The notes beneath the pieces were generated by a model. It did no database searches. It was not told where the DNA came from and saw only the letters and a program-made list of their open reading frames with translations. Shown here in pieces: positions 48,196 through 59,431 of a stretch of DNA of 64,000 nt. The position numbers and the translations under genes were made by a program. Every line of letters begins with the position of its first letter. Position 1 is the stretch's first letter. The stretch is from contig NW_026944386.1 in the NCBI RefSeq assembly GCF_033439725.1, positions 4,340,001 through 4,404,000 of the forward strand, in the 5' to 3' direction. The DNA is from Neurospora tetraspora (taxonomy: Eukaryota; Ascomycota; Sordariomycetes; Sordariales; Sordariaceae).

Positions 48196-50850
48196 GTGGT
48201 TGATGGTTGGTGTTTTCGGTGGGTTGGTGGGGAGTGGTTGTTGGTGTGATTGTGGTTGTGGTTGTGGTGCTGTAAGTGTTCGGTAGAGGTAAGTAAATGG
48301 TGGTGGGTCAGGTGGGTTGGGTGGGTGGATTCTGTTAGGGATCTTGGCACTCAGCTCAGGTCCATGTTTTTGTTTTTGGATTTGTTGCTGTTCTTGGGTA
48401 AATCTGTGGAGGATCTTGCGGTAATATGGAGTATTGGTAGCTCATGGTCGATAGTATGATTGACCTGTTAATATGGACTGTTGTTGTTCTCTTGAAAACC
48501 CAAATAGTGTTCTCCGTCTGAAGTTTGTGATGCGGTGGTGTGATTTGACATGTGACCAAGCTTTTATGCCGGCCCCCATGCCGGGTTCTTTCCTCGGCTG
48601 CGGCACCTTTGCCTGCCGGCTAATCTGCCCCTATAATATGATACTGGGTGTCATGAACTTTAATTGCTGTCTCCTTCTACACCTTAACAGCAGTGCGCGT
48701 CAAGATCACCCCGTCCCGTTCTACGATGGTAAACAACTTGTTGATGTATGTTCCCTATCGCTCCAGTCGTTCATCACGTCCGTTTAACCAAGCTAACTTA
48801 TCTATGCACAAAAGCCCATTGACCTAAGCGCGAGCCGATGACGTCCTCCACAGCTCCTTTCTCGAATATGCCAGCCTCCTTCAGCGGTAACGGCCGACAC
48901 CTGCTGTTGCTGTCCCTTGCGAGCATTCGTCTGTTTTCTTGACCACCGGCGGTTCCGATGTCGCAACAGACAGACGCTCTTTTCGGTCCTTGGGGTTTCC
49001 CCTCCTTGCCTGCTTGAATAGTGGTTGCAAGACTGCGAGCAGCGGATAACACGGAATACTCTGGCAGACGTGCTGAGCCTGCTGGATCCGCTGCTGTCTC
49101 AGCCCGTATCTGTACGAAGGATCGAAGCCGGGATAGAAAAGGAACACGCGAGAGCCTTACAGCGAGACGGACTAGGCGATCGCGTGGATACCCCGAAGGC
49201 CATATATTAAGTTCTACGAGACGATCCTTGGAGATTCTACATGGTACGTGACAAGGCAACGCGTTCCGATTTTTCTCGGGAGCAGAATTCGGAGCTCAGC
49301 CTGTCACTCCTCTTCGTTGAAATTTTGCTAGAAGGGGGTTAGCAGATTAACATGTTTCAAGAACGACCTTGGCCTCACTCGAGGGTAACTGCCAGCCTGG
49401 AGCAGGGTTGAGCTCGAGAAGGGTTTGCTATGGTGTCGACTGCCGTGATCTGGCCTCAATCCGCACGAGCTACATCCATGAACACCCATTCTCGGCCCCA
49501 ACTTTCTTGCCTTCCGCCACTCTTCGCACTCAAATGTGCACTCGAGACCTTTGTGTCCTTTTTTTTTGCGCCGTACCCTCTGTTTGCTTTCTGGTTTGGA
49601 ATAGAGCAACAGAATTCCCATTGGCACAATCAACCTTGCCTCCCAGGATTTGCATAGTGATATAGTAATGTTGACAGGCAAACAGGTCAGTCAAAACACC
49701 CCTCGTCTCATCATTAGTGTCTTAGTATTTGTGTGAGCTCCTGTATGGATGTTGGCCGCGCGAAGCCGGACTAATGTTTTAAGCATATTGACCTCGGGAA
49801 GTTTACAAGATGTATTATCTTTCCCCTGTCAGAAAAACTCACAGTCCAAAAGCCAACTCGCGCCATCGTGCTCCAGCGATAAACGTGATAGACAAGGCAG
49901 ATCATCATGTGCAATAATGTGAGTTCTTGGGTTCTTGTGGCTTACTTTCTTTTCGCTGCCTCTCTCTCTCATGGTGATGCAATCTAACTTTCCCGACTTC
50001 CAGTCCGATCATGAAACCACTTTGAACGGCTGGCTTGAAATCACCGATAACGTACAAAGGATTGTCGATGGATGTAGCGCTGGAGACCTTGTTATGGGAA
50101 CCATGTTGGTGGATGGTGAATTTAGTGACAAGGTCGGATGGTTGTGAGAGTTGAATCAGTAGATTGCCATACAGCACCACATTGTGATGATCACTCATGG
50201 TGTTGAGCCTCATGCTCGTACCGGTACATGGGTAGAGGTACCTACCTTGTCAATACAAGAGTGATCAAGGGCAGTCACATCGTAGTCTAGTCTGGTCTAG
50301 TTGAATCATATGGCTTCTCTCCCCACTCTGTTGCATATATTTTGACAGATATCTCCATCTCATGTCCATCAGCCGGACTGCTGTTCCTAATTCCACTCTG
50401 CCAGTTCGTTCTGTTTTTGTCAGTGGAAGCATGCGTGGGTGTGTGTGGGCAGCAACCGCAGGCTCGAAGATATTATTATACAAGGCGGGTTGGCGAGCAA
50501 ACACTATTTTAGTTCTTGTCGTTAGGTTTCATTCTGTGAATAGATATATTGCGGAGGCCATGGTCTTGTGCAAACACGGCAGGTCCGGACAGAAGCATAC
50601 ACCAACAAAGCAAAAACGGGTAGATTAGCATGCCTTGAGCCGCCTCAGCTCCATGTCTCGCCTCGTTTGTCCCTACTATCGTGACGGTCCAAGAGGTTAT
50701 GAGCCCTATCGCGCAAGCGCATTCATCTGAATACCTTCGTTTACGCTTCCCGCAGCGTCCTTTCAGCCCGTTTCTTCGTCGCGATCAGCCTTCAGCCTTG
50801 TCGCATTCCTTCACTTCTCTCGTCCACTCTTTCGTCGCGTTCGCTACATG

Positions 50851-50990
50851 TATACCGACCTTTCGTTGTGATCAGGTCAGATCACTTCGCTTTACTGAGT
50901 ACCTCGACGCGACCAAGTCAGGATCGCTTCGTTATACCGATCTTTCGTCGTGATCAAGTCAGATCATCTCGCTTCACTGGTCTACCCGTT
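50851..50990 (+). repeat. Tandem repeat of 82-bp period upstream of secreted-protein gene
   Basis: TATACCGA, CTTTCGT, GTGATCA, GTCAGATCA and TCGCTT recur in the same order at 50851 and 50933, and a weaker half-period copy lies between them. Several copies of the short GATCA palindrome make this a candidate regulatory array. Confidence 0.7.
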
Positions 50991-51057
50991 TGACGGCAGA
51001 ACTATAATACTTTTCCAGGACTTTCCAGAACTCAACGTGGATAACCCACTAGAGGGG

Positions 51058-51065
51058 TATAAAAG
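51058..51065 (+). promoter_or_regulatory. TATA box of the secreted-protein gene at 51266
   Basis: TATAAAAG lies 208 bp upstream of the ATG, followed by a CA-rich leader, which fits a strongly inducible fungal promoter. Confidence 0.7.
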
Positions 51066-51265
51066 AACCTCCTCCCCAGACCTCAAAGCGGTTCTCCTCC
51101 TCTTTCAACAACAACTTTCAAGCACAGATCTACCATCCACTTTCAAGACAACCCAACACGCACTCTCCCAATCCTCGATCTTTTGGCAGAGGAAGATTTC
51201 GTTCGAACAACCAAGCTTACACGCAACAACCCTTTCCTCTCGACCCTCGCTTCATACCAGCAACC

Positions 51266-51924
51266 ATGCGTGCATCAACCTCCACCACCTCCCTTACCTC
51301 CCTCGCCATCCTCCTCGTAAGTAACCCTCTCCCCCCTCCCCACAACCGCACCATCTAACATCACCACAGTCCACCCTCACCCTCACCGTCCCCGTGGTCC
51401 ACGCCATCCCGCCCCCCGAGCTCCTCGGTCCCGACGACGATCCCACCCTGAACGCCACAATGATCCAAATCCTCACCCCTCCCAAACCTCTCACTGTCCT
51501 TCCCTCCAGTGACACCAACGACACCAACTCCACCGCCACCGCGACCCCCCTCATCGCCGACACCGGCCCCTGGGCCGCCGGCTGCATCCAAGTCGACAAC
51601 CTCGGCACCGGCAAGCCCGCCTCCTCCAAGCACATCAGAGAGGGAATCGCGTACCTGCGTGGCCTTCCCGGAAACCCGGTGAGCCACCAGTACGGGTGTG
51701 GGCAGGTCAGCTGCAGCTATAACAGCGCGATCTTTTGGTGTGACGAGGAGACGGATCGGGGATTGACGTTGAATAGCTATGCGGATATTGCGAACGGCGC
51801 GCAGGCGGTGATGGATCGCTGTGGCACGGGGAGTGAAGTGATGGGGAAGGCGGCGACGGGGTGGGCAGAGGGGGTGCAGCCGGGTCAGCAGTATAGTGTT
51901 GTTGTTACGGGGGGTACTTGCTGA
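51266..51924 (+). CDS. Small secreted Cys-rich protein 1 (C-x4-C...WC family)
   Basis: Two exons, 51266-51316 and 51370-51924; 201 residues. The first exon (17 codons, phase 0) encodes most of the signal peptide, RASTSTTSLTSLAILL, which is completed by STLTLTVPVVHA. The mature protein has six Cys. The core YGCGQVSCSYNSAIFWCDEE holds the signature C-x4-C-x8-C with Trp before the last Cys. It is followed by YADIANGAQAVMDRC and a C-terminal GQQYSVVVTGGTC. Paralogues lie at 52478, 55105 and 57356, with a broken copy near 53700. Unlike most of them it has no intron after the WC motif. Size, secretion and Cys pattern fit fungal effector-like or antimicrobial secreted proteins, but no function is known to me. 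Confidence 0.85.
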
Positions 51925-52477
51925 ATGCCGGGCTGTTTTCATTTGAGGGAGGAGAGATCAAATGGGTGGGGGTTGTGGTGAGGGGAATGGTAATGGTAAT
52001 GGTGCTCTCGGGCGAAGGAGGGAGTGGATGGATAAAGGTAGGGAGTTCATGATGGGAGAAGAAGAATAATGGAAGGTCGTGGGTTTTGAGCCGCTCGGTA
52101 GTATGGTCAGTATCGGTTATTCGAAGTATATAGATGAATGCCATAGAACTGTCCCATGTTGAAAACATTGTGTGCCATACAAATCTCCATACAAAACTAT
52201 GTCAGTGGACATTGCAGTGATTTTTTTCATGTACGTGTAACACCATGGAATTTACCATGTAAATGCTATTTTACGTTAAAAAGACGTGCCAAAGTCTGTA
52301 ACATTGGTGTACATATAAGGTTTGGTGCAAGAATAAGAGAGGCATGGTGCACATAGATTAAATGCCGTGGAGAATGACGGGGAAGATCACAAAGTACAGT
52401 GAAATAATATGAACAAAGACCTGTCTACCTTACATACGCCAACATCCTCAGACCCCCGACTAGGTACCTACATAGGT
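51925..52477. other. Convergent intergenic region
   Basis: About 550 bp between the 3' ends of two convergent family genes. It should contain both terminators; no further gene is seen. Confidence 0.6.
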
Positions 52478-53411
52478 CTACTTGCACATACCACCCTTGA
52501 CAATAACCGACCACCCACCCGCAAAGAACACCTGACCAGCAACTTGCATTTCCTTCATAGCCTTCCCGTCCTCCCTGTTCACAAAAGGGAAACACTCCTC
52601 AAGGATATAATTCGCCCCCCACAAAACACTAAACATCCGATCAATCTCCACCGGGCCATCGTTCTGTTCCAGTCACAAAGTCAGCAACACACCACACGTT
52701 CATCAACATCACATCACGGATCACGAAAAACTCACCTCACCACACCACCAAACGCCACTCTCCCCCTTACACCCCACCTCCGTACACCCCTTCCCTGCCC
52801 CTGCCCCTCCGCCTTCCTCTCCTTCACCCCCCACCTTCACCACCTCCCCGAACTTCTGCGGATTCATATCCTTCGCATTCCACACCGCCTCCGCCTGGCT
52901 GATACTAACGGCCTTAATCACCTTCATGATCCCGCCGTAGTTTGCCCATGACACCGCGCCGTTTTGCGCTTGCCATGCTTCGCCGCAGAGGAGCGAGGTG
53001 ACGACGTTGGACGGGTTGCCGGGGATGGTGCCACCGCCTAACTCGCCGGTGGAGGGGTTGCCGGGGTTGCCGGGGGGGATGGTGGCTGTGGTTTCGGTGG
53101 GAGGAGGGGGAGGCGGTGGTTCTGTTGAGGAACTAGATGTTGAGGAACTAATATGGGTAGACCTGACCTCTTCGACTACGTGTGCTAACTTCTCGTTCGC
53201 GTTTGGTAGGAGGCGTCGGACGGGGGAAGGTTCGGATCGGAGGTCGAGATTCTGGGGATTCAGATTCAGTCGCCAGGCAGTTGCGAACTGAACCGTGGAG
53301 TAGGTAAGCTGCTGGTTAGTGTCTGATATGCACAGAGATGGACGTAGTAGAACTTACCTGAGACGCTGAAAAAGCCACGAGAACAACTGTGGATATACCT
53401 GGCGGAAGCAT
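52478..53411 (-). CDS. Small secreted Cys-containing protein 2 (C-x4-C...WC family), with Pro-rich spacer
   Basis: Three exons: 53358-53411, 52736-53308, 52478-52663; 270 residues, all introns phase 0 GT-AG. Exon 1 (18 codons, MLPPGISTVVLVAFSASQ) is signal peptide. A low-complexity region follows with EPPPPPPPTETT and repeated GNP, which may be a flexible linker. The conserved core is GCTEVGCKGESGVWWCGE, with an intron exactly after it. The last exon reads NDGPVEI..., then WGANYILEECF, and ends VFFAGGWSVIVKGGMC. This is the longest member of the local family, owing to the added N-terminal region. It is convergent with the gene at 51266. Function unknown. Confidence 0.82.
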
Positions 53412-53679
53412 GGTGACGAAAGATGGTGAAAGGATCAAAATATCAAATCCGTGGCACAACTCAAAGAGCGGCAACAGGGCTAGTTAAACCACCGGCTACT
53501 TACCACGGCACAGGCATGGGTAAACCCTTTTCCCAAGATAAAGCACTTGATCTGAAACGTGGACGGATGTACCAGCAAACAAACTTCATCAGGGGCCGCA
53601 ACAAATCTGAGGACTCGAGATCTCAACTTTTCCATACACCAAGCAACACAAATGATGACCGAGGAAAAGAAGAAACCCA

Positions 53680-53865
53680 GTGTCGCTATACTGGCAATGC
53701 TCCCTTTTATCAATAGTATCGACAATGAGCCTCCATCCGCCATCGCAAAGAAAAGAACGCCTCCATGATCGCACCAGCAAATCGCACTGTTATGGCTGCA
53801 ACTACCCTCCCGCATTTAGCAAACGCCCTGGCCCAGCCGAGCTGAGATACGGTTTGTTACCTACT
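53680..53865 (-). pseudogene. Broken copy of the C-x4-C...WC secreted-protein family
   Basis: The minus-strand fragment GSCSHNSAICWCD (about 53770-53815) is nearly the same, at DNA level too, as the core of the gene at 51266. The reading frame is broken just before it: one base is missing relative to that gene between the codons for Val and the second core Cys. The next family-like piece, GGWRLIVDTIDKREHC, lies in yet another frame. No signal-peptide exon was found. This looks like a decayed tandem duplicate. Confidence 0.7.
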
Positions 53866-54182
53866 TGACACGCGTTTCCATTAGAAGGCCAGCACAAGAG
53901 ATACCTATTGGGCTGGGGAATATCTAAAAGGAAAAGGAAACAGTCTCGCAATCCTGAGGACACACAATAGAGTCTCAAAAAGAACATGAACCGTCTCCAT
54001 CACCACCTGCCACAACGTCCGTAGTCCCCACCCACCAGGGGCACTCAGCAACTGCGGCCGTTAGGAACCTCCAAAGCAACAACACTCCATCCGCCCTCAA
54101 CGAACGCACAACCTCCTGGTCCGTCACAGCCTTATACTCTAACATTCAACCTCAGGGACACATTGACCTGTAGCTGAGCTAT

Positions 54183-54617
54183 TCAAGTCCGTTTGATGAC
54201 CGCAACGAAAGCGGTAGGCTGAACGGGGAGTGACCGGCCGGTACCACGCGGCTGATTGGTTACTCCGAGATCGACGGTTTCGTAGACTGTTGTGACGCCG
54301 GGTACTGAGATGATGGTGGGCGGTACGATTGTGGTGGTTGTAGATGGGAAAAAGGAGAGGTCGATGGTTTCCTCGACGGTTGTGACGCCAGGTACTGATA
54401 TGATCGTTGGGGGTGTGATGGTTTGTGTTGTTGTTGTAGGCGTCATAGTGGTTGTTGGCGGCCGGTTGCGGGTGTTAGTGTGATGGTTAGGGTGGCCATA
54501 GTACCACTGGGGGTTGCGGTTGTCAAGGCCGGCGCCGGGGGCGAGGGGGTTGGCATTGGCGTGGGGGGTGATGGCGAGGAGAGAGATGAGGATGGAGAGT
54601 AGGATGTGGTAAGGCAT
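54183..54617 (-). CDS. Small secreted Pro/Thr-rich protein with an internal repeat
   Basis: Single exon, 144 residues. The signal peptide is MPYHILLSILISLLAITPHA followed by NANPLAP. The mature part has no Cys. It contains two copies of PPTIISVPGVTTV followed by E/Y-ET-I/V-DL, separated by a Ser/Thr stretch, and a Thr-rich linker (TTTTQTITPP). This composition suggests an O-glycosylated wall or matrix protein. It sits among the Cys-family genes but does not share their core. A TATATAAA motif lies about 130 bp upstream. Confidence 0.75.
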   Translation of the reverse strand: MPYHILLSILISLLAITPHANANPLAPGAGLDNRNPQWYYGHPNHHTNTRNRPPTTTMTPTTTTQTITPPTIISVPGVTTVEETIDLSFFPSTTTTIVPPTIISVPGVTTVYETVDLGVTNQPRGTGRSLPVQPTAFVAVIKRT

Positions 54618-55104
54618 GGTTGAGGTGGTACGGTAGGGCTGTGTATAAGTAAGGTTGTGATACTTTGAGGGTTGAAGGCAAGCTGCGTCTGAGACTGAGA
54701 TCTTGATCCTCGTTGTTTCAAGTTTTATGGGTGAGAGTGTTCGGAGATTTTATATATTTGGAAACCAGTGGGAAGATCACAGCCGAGTTGTTTCCTAGTG
54801 AGTCAACCTCGGCCGTCCTTGGGGTGAATATTTGACGGCCCGCTCAATTAAGTATAATGGCTTCATCTCGTGAAAGCGGCGGGACGGGTTCGGTTTGCCT
54901 TTTCGTGGTCATTGACCAATATTCCACCCGCAATCGTCAATATTCAGGATTATGTTTGTTGAAAGACCCGCCAGCGCCTGAAGTGTTGGCCTAGCCGAGC
55001 CTGCATTGCTCTCTCTTTGTCCAGCCCCTCTCTTAGTTCTCCTCCAACATGCCGTCCTCCATCAAGGCATGGCACTACCAGTTCTCACCCTTAACCATAA
55101 CAGT
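54618..55104. other. Intergenic between two minus-strand secreted-protein genes
   Basis: About 490 bp with no gene; holds the promoter of the gene ending at 54617, including the TATA motif at 54748-54755, and the 3' UTR of the next gene. Confidence 0.6.
54748..54755 (-). promoter_or_regulatory. TATA box of the Pro/Thr-rich secreted-protein gene
   Basis: TATATAAA on the minus strand, 131 bp upstream of the ATG at 54617. Confidence 0.55.
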
Positions 55105-55882
55105 TCACCCGTTTTCGAACTTGACCTCCCCTTTCACCATATCCCCAAAGATATGCCTGGTCTTCTTCCTGCGATACTGTGATGGCGATAGGGTACTGCC
55201 TCCACCCGCCTGGACGCCATGAGGATCGTAGCATTTGGTGTCGGTCATGACAAGCAGAGCCCCGTAGGCGATCTCGGCGTATGTGTGGAGCGAGAACTCG
55301 TGAGGATTCTGTCAGCAGTTTGCCGAGTTAGCCAGCTGTCACTCGATATTGATATGGACATTCCAAAGAACCGTTGGGTGTAAACCACTGGACTGTTCCC
55401 GCCGGATTGCAAATGTTCAAAGAAGGAAAAGCGGGACCAACATCCTTACACCAATAAATCGCGGCAGACCCCCCAATGCATATGATCTTATCGCAGTTCC
55501 CCGGTCCCGGGCCGCTCGTGGGCTTGCCTTTCACCTCGCTCAAAGAGTTGACACTATCCACGAGATCAACGACCTTAGCATATCGTTTGGCCCAACTGGA
55601 GTAGCAATCCACTTCTATAGTCTTGTTTTCAGAGTCACTCAGTGCGTTCAGGATGGTATCGCTATTAAAGATCTTGGAGGAAAGGTAGGCAGGGAGCTAA
55701 GTCGTAGTTTGCCCGTCAAGGATGTCAACCGAGTGGGACGCGGCTAGGACGAGAGAAGATAACTGGGACAGGAACGAGAATGTTAGATAATGTAGGCTTC
55801 TGGGGCGTAGGGAAGAAGGTATCGCGCTTACAGTAAGAGCCACGAAGGCAGCAAGACGAAGCACGGAAGTCGGCGAATACAT
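55105..55882 (-). CDS. Small secreted Cys-containing protein 3 (C-x4-C...WC family)
   Basis: Proposed exons 55832-55882, 55442-55696, 55105-55308; 169 residues, all introns phase 0. Exon 1 (17 codons, MYSPTSVLRLAAFVALT) gives the signal peptide. Exon 2 ends with the core NCDKIICIGGSAAIYWCKD (C-x4-C-x9-C). Exon 3 begins NPHEFSLHTYAEIAYGALLV and contains the next conserved Cys. The second intron uses a weak donor (GTTGGT). It is proposed because reading through gives a premature stop without the family C-terminal part, while the splice restores alignment with the paralogues and places the intron right after the WC motif as in its two minus-strand relatives. If it is wrong, the protein ends at 55328 with 139 residues. 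Confidence 0.7.
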
Positions 55883-57355
55883 GGTCGCTGTTAGCTTTTT
55901 AGTCCGAGCGTACTTCTGTGCAGTCGGAGTGCCAGTGTCTGGATTAGAGGGCGGAACAGAGATGGAAGGTTGTGCCCCATTCAGGCAGAGATCACAACGA
56001 CCGCCAGGGGCAATTTAGATATCAACAATCGAGCATTTTGTAGGCAGCCATACGAGGCGGTTGATTGCTTCCCATGTTTCAAGTTTACAGCGTCTGTTTC
56101 GTTGGTGTGCTGCTGCGCATGCCCGCTTCTTCGATCCTTCAGAGCAGACATTTCCTCTAGGTATAAACGTCGGTGCTGACCATCGAACTGTCCATCCGAC
56201 GGAGATTGTAGACTTGGGGATGTCGGCCGTCGGTAAGATTGGAGTCGGAACTTGTTGCCGGGGCAGTCAAGGCGCAGGATCGTGTCGACGAGTCGCGGGG
56301 CTTCGGCGAAGGTCAGGCGATCGGAACGGGACAGCTTCCAGGGATCGGGAAGTGTCGTGTAGGATTGCTTGATGTAGATGCCGCCGCCATTGGGAGAGTA
56401 TCGTCGCTGGAGTTGAAGTGCAATGGCGGAAAGAAGAGCGGCCGGATGACAAAGAAGGCCGCAGTGGGCGGTTTGTTGGTGAGCTTGGGTCCTGGGAGAA
56501 TGACGAAAAGTGATTGATCTTGATGTCAAAAGTGGAGCGCTGCTGGGGCTGGGTGGTTGCTTAGATGCGCTGATATCTGCGCCCCCGCAGGATTTGGTGG
56601 CACAACGATAGCGGGGTAACAGCAGCGCGGCTGGGGGCCCACTGTCAAATTACCTCTACGGCGTGTGGACATCGACACCCGCCCACGAAATGTTCGATCC
56701 ATCCCTCCTCCATCCCAACCTTTCATCCCAACTTCTGCTCTGTCCAGCCGTCCAACCAGCTGCTTCATTTCTCCCCCCTCCATCCCAACCTTTCACCTCT
56801 GGTATATGTACTACTTCGGAGTGTCCGCCTTCCACCAAGCAAGTCGGATTGGGCGCGTGGCGCAGCGGTTAACCGTTCACCACCCCAAAACTCGAAAACA
56901 ACCGACAACTGTCTCATGATTACAAAAAGAGACCAAACCGTCAATCGAACACCGCCAATGTCAGAGCTCATAATGATCAAAAGGGCATCCCATAATTATA
57001 AAAAGGGATTCAACCACTGACGACGAAACACGAACAGCAACAAATGAGTATCAAGGTGGTCGACGGTCTACCGCACCAGACCGATGCGCTTGGTAATCTT
57101 CTTTTTTTGCCTTTTCTCCTTTTTGCCAACCAAAAGTGGACAGCTGAAATATCACCGCATGGTATTTGTCTATCATATCCCAGCGATTTTCCACTTTCTG
57201 ACCTTAAATAAGCCGCAGTTCTGGTGCTGAGAAACAAACAAGATATCATTGGGCTAAAGCAAGCTAACAGCATCTCTCAACATGAGCATCGCCATGCTTT
57301 TAAGACACTCTCCGACCCTCATGGAACTCTGCCAAAGTGACAAGTCTCACCCTGC
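55883..57355. other. Intergenic with a coding-looking relic
   Basis: About 1.5 kb. On the minus strand 56240-56430 reads GGGIYIKQSYTTLPDPWKLS... and APRLVDTILRLDCPG with GC-ending codons, faintly like the secreted family but without its WC core. A tRNA-like stretch near 56855 (GTGGCGCAGCGGTTA) does not fold into a complete tRNA. Confidence 0.45.
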
Positions 57356-58061
57356 TCACTCTTGCCCTGCCTTACAATCCAGCCCCTTCAAAATCACACT
57401 CCACGCATCCCCATACAGCGCCTCCCCAGCAACCAAAGGCCTTGTATTCGTCGCATCCGTCGTCCTACACTTCTCCTGATCAAGCACCATCTGCGCCTGC
57501 TCGGCAAGCGTCTTGTAAGTCGGCGCATTATGGTAGGTCCACGCCACCTATTGATCACATAGCCCGTTAGCCAACGTCCCTTTTCATCCACACAAAAACA
57601 TCCAGCATGCCAGCCTGCACATAACTCAAGGAGGGAAAAGAACAGAAAAAACTCACATTCCTAACACACCAAAACACCCCCAGTCCCTCCTGACATCCCA
57701 TTCTGCTACACCCATCCTCGTGCTCAACACCAGGGAGAGGCGGTCCATTCTCCAACGTCTTCAGATGGTTCAGGATCTTCCACGCACCGGAGGTGGACCC
57801 GAAGTCCGGCGCGCGCGGAGAAGGGCAGATGAGCGTGACGTCGTAATGGGGCCAGTCGGTGGTGGCGTACTCGGTGGTGTTGGGCTTGTTGTTGGGGTTG
57901 AGAACGGGGTGGTTGGGGTCGAAGTTTGGGTCGTTGGGGATCATTACTCGAGGGGTTAGGGAGTTTGAGGTCTGGGGCTCGCTGGTGGGGAGAGCGAGAG
58001 CAGCATGGTACTGGAGGAGGGAGAGGAGACCGAGTGAGAGGAGGGATTTGAGGGAGGACAT
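57356..58061 (-). CDS. Small secreted Cys-containing protein 4 (C-x4-C...WC family)
   Basis: Two exons, 57657-58061 and 57356-57547; 198 residues, intron phase 0 (GTGAGT donor, ATAG acceptor). The signal peptide SSLKSLLSLGLLSLLQYHA is encoded in the first exon without the early intron of its relatives. The mature N terminus is Asn/Pro-rich (PNDPNFDPNHPVLNPNN). The core GCSRMGCQEGLGVFWCVRN (C-x4-C-x8-C) ends exactly at the intron. The second exon reads VAWTYHNAPTYKTLAEQAQM, then LDQEKC, and ends DAWSVILKGLDC, matching the 52478 protein's GGWSVIVKGGMC. Function unknown. Confidence 0.83.
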
Positions 58062-59431
58062 TGTTGTGGTTGTTTGGTTGGGGAGTTGTTTCTGAATGGT
58101 TTCATTGGAATATGATGAGAAGCGGAACTGCGAGACGAGACTGCGAGACGAGAGTTGAAGGCGTTCATTTATGGGCGAACGAAGTACTACTGACTTTTAA
58201 CAGGAAGGGCAATGACCTTTATATGGTGCGTTGCAACATAGCACTCATGGTTTAACAAAGACCGGGAAAAGAAGATGTACGAACCACATGGTACCCCGTT
58301 TAAAAGTCGAAAATGTCGAACCCCAAACAACATCATGTGTCTTTGACAGCTATGACAGGCAACACGGGAAGAAACACAAGCGAAACGCTTTGAGGTTCAT
58401 ACGACCCGAGTGTTTGAGGCAATTGGCCAGTGGTGTTGAAGATGTGTACATATATCTCCCGGAAACGGCTTGTTTGCCTCGAGGTTTCACAGAACATGGC
58501 AGGTGAGTGTCATGTGCCGGTCACCAAGAGAGTGAGTGTGCTGGTGACACTAACAGATTGCTTGCTTACACACAGTGTTGCGCTGTTAGTGCAACCGGAG
58601 AACTTGACTGGCAATCTGGGATTTGAGTTGTTCTACTTAAAACTGCGCTTGGGGACGTCACCTTTAGCTGATTGCAGGATTGGGCTTGCGTTGGGAATAA
58701 TTCAAGCTTAAAGCCAGCAAAAACAAAAGTAAACCTTGGTTTGCTGATAACAGCCCATTTTTTGTCGGCCGTCGGGCCGGGGCTTGAGGTAAGTGCATAG
58801 CGGGCCACCGGGCAGTGCACCGCCAACGACACTCGGGGAAAGAACCATCATCAACATATATCGTGCCTGCAAAACAACCGGGACTAAATTTCTACGAAAT
58901 CTGCAAAATGGTTAAAGTGTTCGCTTATGCGCAAGTGCAAGTGGAGGGGCGATTGCGGTAGGGTAATCAAAAGGTGAGTTTCCCGATGCTGTCACAACCT
59001 CCACATCAGCAGCAGCAACTCGTCCCATCGGGACCACCGGAGCAGAAAACCAATTTGAAGCTTATCATTGGAACTAGGGCCATTCATGACATTCAATCTG
59101 GCATGGAAATAACCATCAAAGACTGGGAACCCACTGACGTCCCCGCAGACTCCCGAATTAATGGACACGCGAAGAGCCGAAGACGACGTCCTACCGTTCA
59201 TACATCGGCCCGTCTTCGATACACAAGTTCCTTAACACCGACTCCCGTAATTACATCCACTGCTCCTACCACCCTTACACCCAAAGACAGTTGCCCATTC
59301 CTCCAGGACATAACCCCCTTATTTCCTTCTCTTCCCATCCTTCCATGCCCATCTGTTCCACTCACCCCTCCTCTTAACTCCCTTCTTCCCTTCAATTCCT
59401 CTGCCTTTCTTCGTAGAGGTATTCTCCACCC
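58062..59431. other. Intergenic region
   Basis: About 1.4 kb. The plus-strand frame at 58974-59642 mostly overlaps the antisense of the small secreted-protein gene at 59432-59827 and lacks any domain. Nothing else is supported. Confidence 0.5.

Larger units (their letters stand above)
48196..51265. other. Long intergenic region upstream of the secreted-protein cluster
   Basis: About 3 kb with short overlapping frames only. A 61-residue frame at 49025-49210 (LADVLSLLDPLLSQPVSVRR) looks protein-like but has no start context or partner exons; it could be a gene relic. The right end holds an 82-bp-period repeat and a TATA box for the gene at 51266. Confidence 0.5.

Noticed and set aside
48798-49259. 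153-codon minus-strand frame
   Set aside because: Arg-rich with no domain; overlaps a more protein-like but also unsupported plus-strand frame, and neither has splice partners.
56850-56910. tRNA-like stretch with GTGGCGCAGCGGTTA
   Set aside because: No matching acceptor or T arm could be paired downstream; a chance or decayed A-box-like sequence.
58910-58960. Possible tRNA-like sequence (GGTTAAAGTGTTCGC)
   Set aside because: Contains an A-box-like block but no complete cloverleaf.
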